64,000 nucleotides of DNA. Origin: Agrypnia vestita. Its lineage: Eukaryota > Arthropoda > Insecta > Trichoptera > Phryganeidae. Shown piece after piece: positions 56,693 to 64,000 of the stretch (position 1 is the first letter of the stretch; each line of letters starts with the position of its first letter). Both the position numbers and the translations under genes were made by a program. Location: assembly GCA_016648135.1 (NCBI GenBank), contig JADDOH010011087.1:62001-126000 (forward strand). Reading direction: 5' to 3'. The notes beneath the pieces were generated by a model. The model ran no database searches and was not told the origin of the DNA. It saw only the letters and a program-made list of their open reading frames with translations.

Positions 56693-56842
56693 AATTATTT
56701 AGTTACATATTTTTACATGTTTACATTACATTAATACTCTAAAATATACATATGCAATATGTACCATAACCAATTATGTAGTTACATATTTTAACACGTT
56801 CATTGCATTAATATTCTAAAATATACATACGCATGCTTACGC
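56693..56842 (+). repeat. tandem duplication, 79-bp period, in LINE 3' UTR
   Basis: AATTATTTAGTTACATATTT at 56693 and AATTATGTAGTTACATATTT at 56772 begin two AT-rich units ending CTAAAATATACATA. The following block CTAGAGCAGGTCGAAGACAC is inverted relative to 15840-15905. Confidence 0.75.
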
Positions 56843-56929
56843 TAGAGCAGGTCGAAGACACTTGTAGTTGGGATAATGGGCCGAGTCTTAATTAATAATG
56901 TATTATTCTTTTTACACAAACTAATAAGT

Positions 56930-57500
56930 GGTACCATCGACTGTCCTCTCTACTAGAACGTATCTGCTTTCGTGTTCATGCCGGTTTTGCCGTGGAAACT
57001 GAAGCTACTAACTACTTCTTTAATTCCCCACTGCAAAGGCTTCCTAGCCTAGCAAACAGATACGAGCAACTGGACGTCTTTGCCAATAACTGTATATTAT
57101 TCAAACATATATTAAAAGGTGTATTGAAAGATTACTAGTATTTGTCAAATTGTACTTAAATAATTCATTTGTATTTGTATGTATATTTTTTATTATATTA
57201 TGTCTTTCAAAGCTTGTGCCATATCTTTTCACTCTACATTATTACTTTTTTTGTTTTTGAATTTCTATTACATTATGTTTTTCTTATGCTTCTGCTTTTT
57301 GTATACTTTCTTTTTACTTTATATTATATTTATCTTTATATATTTGTATCTGTATTTTAAATATTTTCTATCCACTTTATGTCAATATTATATTTACATG
57401 TTTTTTTTTTTCTTTAAACTATATATTCTGTTAATGTACACTTTACCTATCTGTTGTAAAAGTCCTATAGGGTGTTAATTAATAAATAAAATAAAATAAT
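56930..57500 (+). pseudogene. second LINE C-terminus with T-rich 3' UTR
   Basis: 56930-57136 reads H-A-G-F-A-V-E-T-E-A-T-N-Y-F-F-N, then L-Q-R-L-P-S-L-A-N-R-Y and V-L-K-D-Y before a stop. The UTR runs T-rich to CTGTTGTAAAAGTCCTATAG and an ATTAATAAATAAAATAAAAT tail near 57475-57497. Confidence 0.65.
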
Positions 57501-58029
57501 TTAAAATTGTATTATGTACCCATTATTCTATAAATGTTTGTAATAAAATATATATTAAAAAAGTATATATTAACGCTTTTCTGTATTTTTTGCCTCTCCC
57601 TGTACTCTTATATAAAACTATGTTCGTGTTGCACATGATTACATTACAATTGATTATAATAATTGTTGTCCAAGGATATTTTCTTTTCCATTCATTATAA
57701 TAATTGTGGTGCATGTATCTCGGCAGGTCGTGGTTAGTAGCACAATTAACTTAGAAATCCTGTTTTTATAATTATTTTAATAAGTTTGTTAGTTTCTCAG
57801 TAGATTTTCATGATAGGAATTTTCATAAGAAAACCCTCAATAATCTCAATGCTTCGACAGTCTACAGGTGTTGAGAAAACACTCAATAATATGCTAAATT
57901 ACAACATCCTGCCGTAAAACTTGATAAAAGTGTAGATGATGGACACTTCTATAAGGATGTTGCTATATCGCACGCATATGTAAAGCAGGAACGCCCACAG
58001 TACTCCAGAACTGCAGACCAGCATACTGG
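57501..58029. other. intergenic, nothing recognised
   Basis: No supported feature. Confidence 0.35.
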
Positions 58030-58260
58030 TATAGAGATATTTATTTATTTACTTACGCCCAAGGGGCTTTTACAACATGAGTAAATATTTGAAAACAAAA
58101 TAAAAACAGTCAGCAAAATGGGATTGAAAATTTTTATAAATTATTAACTTAATGCTAGTAAGAAAACATACATGGTTACATATACATATATAAAATGCAA
58201 TACATATACTTGAGTACGTACATACAAGAACTTGAGTAAGTATAATATCTGTAATAGGTG
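58030..58260 (-). repeat. LINE 3' UTR remnant
   Basis: On the minus strand CTCATGTTGTAAAAGCCCCT and an AAATAAATAAATA tail (58040-58053) match the end of the LINE at 56930-57500. No coding sequence remains. Confidence 0.5.
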
Positions 58261-58294
58261 AAATAAAAATATAGTTATTAAGTTTTTTACGGGC

Positions 58295-58540
58295 TGTTAC
58301 GACTCTGATTTGTATAATACTGACGCGAAATTCTAAGACTAATAGATTGCACTAATAGTCTTCAGAACAATCTAGAAGATTCTAGAAAAAACTGGAATAT
58401 TCGAAATTATACCAGAAGATTCTAGAGAAAACATTTCGTAAGAATATGTAGCGCGGCGCAATAGTCATGTTTTTGACTGCTGACGAAGTCAAATAAACGA
58501 GAAAATAGAATCTACGCGATTGGCCATAGAAAGGGATCCG
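58295..58540 (+). mobile_element. LTR family 2, partial
   Basis: It starts TGTTACGACTCTGATTTGTA and follows 55601-55840 closely, then breaks off after GGCCATAGAAAGGGA. Confidence 0.6.
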
Positions 58541-58676
58541 AATAAACAAATTTGCACAGACTCTGTGCAAATTATTTACAAACAATGTTATTTCTAAAAG
58601 AACCCAGCAAATACGCAACACCAGAATGTTTGCCTGATGTATCAGTAATGCCTAATGTCTGCGTAATGCCCTAATG

Positions 58677-59147
58677 CAGCGTTGCCCAACCTTTTTTGGC
58701 TCTCGTACCACTTGGTAGTACATTACGCTTAATTGTACCACTCGTAAACATGATTGTATTTCGAGAAATTTGTTATTCTATTTGCATTATAAATTTTATA
58801 GGGTGACTATATTTCACAGAACTCAATTTATTACAGTTTAAAAAAATATATCAAAAGTTTTATTTTTTCTGATAAAAATAAGACATTTGAACTTTACATA
58901 TCACAATGTTTTTTTTTTTAAATAAAAGGTGCTGAAGCTCATTTCTTGTCGAAATTCAAAACCAGAAAATTTAAAGAAGTATTTTTTTTAACAACTTAAT
59001 TTTATTAAAAAAAAATTACACAGAATTAAATTAAATTAATTGTATTAAACAAATGAAATGCGCCGCAAGTAATTTTTTTCCAAAAATTTCCGATATTAAT
59101 AGAAAATATATGTAGATATATATAGATATCTATATATATTATATATA

Positions 59148-59186
<39 letters not shown>

Positions 59187-59382
59187 ATTAATTCAACACG
59201 GAAAATTTTTGTTTTAAATATAATAATATAAATGAAATTGTATTTAAAAATATTTTAAATGATAATTTTATGACTGATTTTTTTAAAACTTTTTATGTCC
59301 GCCATTACTGATTATTTTTCGCGTACCAACTATCCACTCGCGTACCACCGGTGGTACGCATACCGCAGGTTGGGAACCACTG
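58677..59382. mobile_element. hAT-type MITE, 706 bp, perfect 8-bp target duplication
   Basis: The target duplication is CCCTAATG (58669-58676 and 59383-59390). Termini are CAGCGTTGCCCAACC on the left and, read from the right, CAGTGGTTCCCAACC, the classic hAT end. Inner repeats (GTACCACTTGGTAGTAC and ACCACCGGTGGTACGC) are also palindromic. The centre carries a long (AT)n run (about 59105-59180). No transposase is encoded. Confidence 0.9.
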
Positions 59383-59816
59383 CCCTAATGTATCAGCCAA
59401 TAAATATCAAGACAGCGTTTGGACAAAGAATTTTTTTTTCAAGGCTCCTTTGTTCTTAAATGTTCTTCACGAAAAGTTTAAAATTGCGAATACATTGTCA
59501 TTTAAAAAATAATAATTAAAGGTGTTATGTTAAATGATAAAAGTGATATTCAAATTTCTTTGGTAGGTATCCATTTAGTCAGTCAGTGTGGACACCCTAC
59601 TTTTACCGTTATTTTTCTAACAAAAAAAATTATTTGTGAAGACATTATTATCAACTGCACTTGCACAAATCCCAACTTCCGAAAACATGTCTTGATTAAT
59701 TTATTTGCTCATTAATGTGCTGTATTTTTTAATTATTTTTACTTATTTATACTGTAGGTACATAATAATGATTTTTAATGATATTATACTCCCCATAATA
59801 TGAGCAAATAGCTCTT

Positions 59817-60065
59817 ATGGGAAGAGGCACAAGAATAAAAGAACATCTCAGAGCATTCAGAGGACCATGCGGATACTCTGAAATGGCGGACCACTGTTTT
59901 GGACATGATCACTTGTTTGACCAAAATAATGTTAGGGTCCTACATCTAGAGGCGAAGGGTCGTAAACTGGATGCTATAGAAATACTAGAAATTAATAAAG
60001 CAATTGAAAATAAAAATAACCTTATAAACATTCAAATACCTGCGTCATCCCCATTATTAAAATAA
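59817..60065 (+). pseudogene. Penelope-like element GIY-YIG endonuclease C-terminal fragment
   Basis: The open frame encodes G-R-G-T-R-I-K-E-H-L-R-A-F-R, then F-G-H-D-H-L-F-D, then V-L-H-L-E-A-K-G-R-K-L-D-A-I-E-I-L-E-I. In PLE proteins a GIY-YIG domain follows the reverse transcriptase; the R-x-K-E-H segment and the I-L-H-x-x-x-K-G-x-K-L-D-x-L-E-x-x-E-I pattern match its second half. The GIY and YIG motifs and all reverse transcriptase are absent, so this is a 5'-truncated end. A hammerhead-like motif follows 112 bp after the stop. Confidence 0.65.
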
Positions 60066-60176
60066 GTATTATTGTATGTAAAAATTAATTACTGTTGTAT
60101 ATGACAATAAATAACTACCCACCCCCCTCCGTCATCCCTTTACTTTCGATTTGTCGGCCATATTGGTTTTAATATT

Positions 60177-60218
60177 GCCTCTGAAGATGATGATTGTGTC
60201 CATCGAAAGCGCTTAGGC
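60177..60218 (+). ncRNA. hammerhead-like ribozyme motif downstream of the PLE fragment
   Basis: The core CTGAAGA is at 60181-60187, followed by one extra T, stem II GATG/CATC (60189-60192 with 60201-60204), then GAAA at 60205-60208. Stem III is the perfect palindrome AGCGCT (60208-60213), and T60214 would be the cleavage base. Stem I is GCCT/AGGC (60177-60180 with 60215-60218), a perfect 4 bp. PLEs are known to carry hammerheads in their terminal repeats, which fits the location. The extra T next to stem II is non-canonical but shared with 4727-4772. Confidence 0.6.
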
Positions 60219-60219
60219 T

Positions 60220-60919
60220 TATAATAAGTGGAATAAAACGTTGTGTATAAACTATTGCGTTTATCATGAACTTCCACTCTGTAAATGAAACAACGCTTAA
60301 TTTAATACGATTAATTTTATATAGCATTTTGTTCTCTGTTAGGTTAAGTGGATGGTGCGGTGTCGTAGCTAGTTCTGCCAAAAGTATAACGAAGACAAAG
60401 AAGAATGGAAGGAAGCATGGTCACACGGCACAAGATAACCCGTCTAGAAGATTCCTTTTAGAATCCTCACCTCAGCTGGACATTGATAATAATTTATTTT
60501 ATTCGAGTTTTGCGCCAATTAAATTTGACTATATACTACAGCGTTTTATCCTCTGTCTACTCGTACAGGAGCATGGCGTGTCGATATGCGATATATAATT
60601 AAGTTTTTGTATATTTCTTTTTGCCATTTTGCAAAGTTTTAGAGGTTAATTACTATTTTATCTCCTCGATACAGTAAAAAGTTGATACAGCGCCCTTGAA
60701 TCATGACTATGTACTAATGTCATTTTAATCCGAATGGTATTGGATTTATTAAAAATATTGTTTTTGTGAGTCCCAGTTGGTCAATTGGGCCAAATTATGA
60801 TCAACTTCTTTAATTCGTAACATTGACATTAATTATGTCATTGAAACCAATAATTGGGCAGTAATCATTTGCTCCCTTTCTCTCTAGTTTTCACTTTCGT
60901 TTAGAACTTATTTATAACT
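60220..60919. other. PLE 3' region then intergenic
   Basis: The first 60 bp (GGAATAAAACGTTGTGTATA, GCGTTTATCATGAACTTCC) probably complete the Penelope-like 3' end. The open frame 60266-60598 is not recognisable. Confidence 0.4.
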
Positions 60920-60929
60920 AACTACCTTA

Positions 60930-61420
60930 CCAGGCTTCGCACGCGTAGATTTTAAGTAACTTTTAGTCATATTTTTATCAATTTGTGTATTAACCTTAAC
61001 ATATACATATACGTAGTCGTGGACTTTTTATAGAACATTTTGATTTCTGCTCTCTATGAAAGTATTTAAATATCTGTTGCCCTTAAAGCAGCGTCCATAA
61101 AAATCTCTCGACCATTTATTCGTCGACTTTCGGCGAAATAGGTCACCACGAAAAGCCCTTTTATTTTAACGCGATAGTGTGTAGCCTATGTCCACCCTGA
61201 AAGTCTATTCTATGGCCTATGTCCACCCTGAAAGTCTATTCAACAAGTTGGTGAAAGAATTTTTGTAATCGAATAAGTAGTTTCGGAGAAGATCGGATGA
61301 GTAGCCCGGGAAAAACGAACATTAATATAGGGCTTCACCACAAATATCTAATTACTCTAAAGGGGAAGGGGAAACTTAAAATTTTATAAATTAGTCGTTT
61401 ATACCTATGGCCTTGCAAGC
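60930..61420 (+). repeat. decayed dispersed repeat with a 31-bp duplication
   Basis: GCCTATGTCCACCCTGAAAG occurs at 61184 and again at 61215. The surrounding text (CCAGGCTTCGCACGCGTAGA, AAGTAGTTTCGGAGAAGATC) has the character of insect RTE-derived SINE or 3'-UTR repeats. No coding sequence. Confidence 0.45.
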
Positions 61421-61884
61421 CGAAACAGCTGTCACACTTAAAATAGTTAACCCGCAGAACTTAATAATAATATTTATAAAGTTTAATTCAATTTAAATTT
61501 CATTAATAATAATTATTAAAATTTAATTTATTTTAAATTTCGCTAAAAATAAATATGGAGTTCTACAAATTAGACACAAAAACCATAAATAAATAAAATT
61601 TCGGAGATTAACTCCTACATCCAAACTTACAACCTTTACCTCTTTTCATATAAGTACAGATATAGGTATTATAGCATAAGCGGAGATTTCAAATTTGATA
61701 TGCTTTTTTTTAATACTTATAAAAAATGAAAATATACGTGTTTTTAAGAGCAGTTATCAATTGTAAAACAACAATTGTCAGATAATCATAATAAATTACA
61801 TCACCATCTATTTTCGTCAATTGGTCAATGGTGGTTTTTATTTGTCACTATTATAAATTACCTGTACTTATTACCTGTTTTTAA

Positions 61885-62425
61885 TCGTCGAAGCATCAAT
61901 TCCTGCTTGAACTGTCTCACACTATTCAAGACTATTCACCACACGGCCCCTCAATATATTACCGAATTCTGCATTCCATTTGCCGCAAATAATATATAAC
62001 TAAAACTACTTTCAGCATCAACATCCAATAACTAGGTTAGTTGAAGTAAATCGCTTCCATAAAATTAATTTCGGCGACCGCGCTTTCGCCGCGGCTTGAC
62101 CAAAGTTATGGAATAAACTGCCAAACAAACTATGTCAAACAGACATCTTACAACAGTTCAAAAAACAACTAAGGATGCACCTATTTAAACAATCATACAA
62201 AAACATATAGAATCAGACCGTTACAATAGTATTCCAATCCATGTGTGCACTCCCTGAAAACATCTAATTTTTCCTGGTTGTAGTTTTAACCGTCAATTAC
62301 ATTATATTTGCATGTTATCCAGTGTAAAAGTAATAGCAAATGACTTATTTAGTCTGTAAGATTTGTAAAATAATGTTTATGTGAGTTCTCAAGAAAGCGG
62401 TGCTATAAATAAATTAATAAATATA
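61885..62425 (+). pseudogene. L2/CR1-like LINE C-terminus and 3' UTR
   Basis: The frame reads C-L-T-L-F-K-T-I-H-H-T-A-P-Q-Y-I-T-E-F-C-I-P-F; after a break it reads F-G-D-R-A-F-A, then P-K-L-W-N-K-L-P, then L-Q-Q-F-K-K-Q-L-R-M-H-L-F-K and a stop. It is the same family as 63290-63960 on the other strand. It ends near AAATAAATTAATAAATATAT. Confidence 0.75.
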
Positions 62426-62429
62426 TAAC

Positions 62430-63289
62430 TCTCGGCTCCTTAGTAGCAAGGCTCCGTCAGTTTGTTCCTTTTTTTGTTGTTTACAAATATCCAGCTCTTG
62501 CTTACAGACTGCCGACGGGAAGTATTGAAAGTGTTACTACGATTTTTAGAGAGTAATTGCATTGAGCTGTAATGTTTATGTCGATGACCTATTGACTAGT
62601 TTTTGGCAATAACATCCTTTTACTGGGTGACAAGCCATTAAATTTAAAAAAAAAAAAAAACCTCGAACTGTATATATCTAATTCCTATCCTGATAATTTT
62701 CCCAGGGTTTCTACTTCCCTTTAGATCTGTTATATTTTATTTGAGTTAATGTAATGCTGGTAATGTAAAATTGATTGAATATAACTGATATTTGTTTAAA
62801 GTGACTTTAAGCTAACAGACCTTTCACAATCGACCTGTTGGCGTCGTCAGCCTCGGCCCGCTGCATTAACTTTTTTGTATTGTTGGTAAACTTCTAGATC
62901 ATTTTTCATAGTATCTGGGCCGATAGTCCTGCGCCTTATAATTTATATATCTTGTTCTTTAAATTCGTGATCATGCATATGAAAAAATCAAGAGCAATGC
63001 CAGTGAGTAGCTTGTTATATTGGTCACGGACCATAGTGTGCCAAACTGGCCCGATTTTTTAAGACACAGTTTTTTCGGAGGCTTCCTCTGTATAATTAAT
63101 GCCTTAATCCAGTAAAAATCATGCCTTGGAAAATTTAATAATATTTTCTTTAATGCAACACTTCTTTTAAGTCACTAACACAATACTAGGTAAAAATATT
63201 ATATCTACAACAATATATTACTTATTTCAAATCTTATCCAATATTCCAATTACAAATGTCTTCGGCTTACTCTAGCAACATTTGGATAA
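62430..63289. other. intergenic; one LINE 3'-end block
   Basis: CCAATTACAAATGTCTTCGG at about 63246 is the block shared with 15840 and 56845. The stretch 62830-63070 has broken minus-strand coding character that I cannot assign. Confidence 0.35.
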
Positions 63290-63960
63290 TTTATATAGCG
63301 CCGTTTCGCGAATACTCACCTCAAGGGCGCTTTACACAGAAAATTATCTTACAAAACAACTTACTGCTAAAAAAACTTATTTACTATTACTTATTCACTA
63401 AGTGGGATGCAAGAAATGGAATTAAAGTTTAATACTATAATAGTTGGGAGTGCCTGAAAGAATTTGGTGTTTTCGCAGAGTGCACACTAGGAGTGGAAAA
63501 CATTAGCTATTGTTGTTGTGGTCAGATTCTATAAATTTTTAAAGGATTGTCTAAATAAATGCATCTTAAGTTGTTTTTTGAACTGTGGTAAGCTGTCTGT
63601 TTATCTCAGTTTATTAGGTAGTTTGTTCTATATAACTTTGGTCCAGCCACCGCGAAAGCACGATCACCGAAATTCGTTTTGTAGACGCGATTTACTTCAG
63701 CTAACCTATTTGTATTAGATGTTGATGCTGAGCGAAGTGTTAGTTGTCTGTTATTTGCGGAGAATGGAATGCAGAAGTCGGTTATATATTGAGGGGCTAT
63801 GTTGTGAATAGCTTTAAATATTGTAAGGCAAAGCTTATATTCAATCCTCTCTGGACATATAAGCCAGTGAAGGTTTTGAAGATGGTGTGAGATGCGCGCA
63901 GACTTTGAAACGCCAGACTTTGAGTCCTGCGGCGGCATTAAATACACATTGTGATTTGTT
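63290..63960 (-). pseudogene. L2/CR1-like LINE C-terminus and 3' UTR
   Basis: The minus-strand frame 63947-63606 reads L-Q-N-L-H-W-L-I-C-P-E-R-I-E-Y-K-L-C-L-T-I-F-K-A-I-H-N, then A-P-Q-Y-I-T-D-F-C-I-P-F, then F-G-D-R-A-F-A-V-A-G-P-K-L-Y, followed by a +1 shift and a K-M-H-L-F-R-Q-like end near 63545. The UTR contains the GCGCTTTACACAG-like end near 63330. It may continue past the window edge. Confidence 0.8.
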
Positions 63961-64000
63961 TATTGTTTATTCCTGTATCGGGAGATGAGATGAGATGAGC

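Noticed and set aside
57169..57478. Two Phe/Tyr/Leu-rich open frames that look like membrane proteins
   Set aside because: They come from a T-rich LINE 3' UTR; composition alone explains the hydrophobicity.
62833..62856. CTGACGA-like motif on the minus strand as another hammerhead
   Set aside because: Stem II does not pair convincingly, and the base at the cleavage position would be G, which is not allowed.

Overview
The window looks like AT-rich, repeat-laden nuclear DNA from an insect. The evidence is an insect-type GMC oxidoreductase (glucose dehydrogenase-like), a mariner of cecropia-like type, 5'-truncated RTE-like and jockey/CR1-like LINEs, tRNA-derived SINEs, solo LTRs, a Penelope-like fragment and several MITE families. 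The order of insect cannot be fixed from the sequence alone. There are no bacterial-type operons, no CRISPR array and no convincing tRNA or rRNA gene.

Only one ordinary host gene is clear: a secreted GMC oxidoreductase on the minus strand (17904-19787). Its reading frame is uninterrupted and a splice acceptor lies just upstream of its start, so it has at least one 5' UTR exon outside the recognised part. Almost everything else that can be identified is mobile DNA or its debris.

Layout. 1-5 kb: a 25/50-bp tandem repeat, LINE and SINE scraps, a first-exon-like repeat and a decayed hammerhead-like motif. 6-9.6 kb: two TTAA-flanked DNA transposons that carry the same kind of decayed coding exon, then a turned-out foldback MITE. 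11-17.6 kb: a young RTE-like insertion, a foldback MITE, a perfect 28-bp hairpin, a solo LTR and a SINE. 17.9-19.8 kb: the GMC gene. 21-27 kb: a second young RTE-like insertion, a TACAGGG foldback MITE and the best-preserved reverse transcriptase fragment. 29.3-30.6 kb: a full-length but nonsense-mutated mariner. 30.9-37.7 kb: a long hairpin, an LTR, LINE ends, a nested RTE insertion with a 22-bp inverted 5' junction, and another MITE. 38.0-42.8 kb: a tandem array U-mariner-U-mariner-U with an exact 1970-bp period. 43-50 kb: mostly LINE and MITE debris plus one CpG-rich segment. 51.3-53.6 kb: clusters of hammerhead-like motifs in both orientations. 54-64 kb: a second first-exon-like repeat, LTRs, LINE ends, a hAT MITE with a perfect 8-bp target duplication, a Penelope GIY-YIG fragment followed by a hammerhead-like motif, and L2-like LINE ends.

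The most rewarding signals are (i) the hammerhead-like motifs (CUGANGA, stem II, GAAA, palindromic stem III), one of them just downstream of a Penelope-like endonuclease fragment; (ii) the 38-42.8 kb array, where diagnostic bases show that the middle unit is a recombinant of the outer two; (iii) two mariner copies with open frames that have lost the first catalytic aspartate by an in-frame 171-bp deletion; and (iv) a pair of distant loci sharing a promoter-like segment and a conserved splice donor. All calls were made by eye; no searches or folding programs were run.
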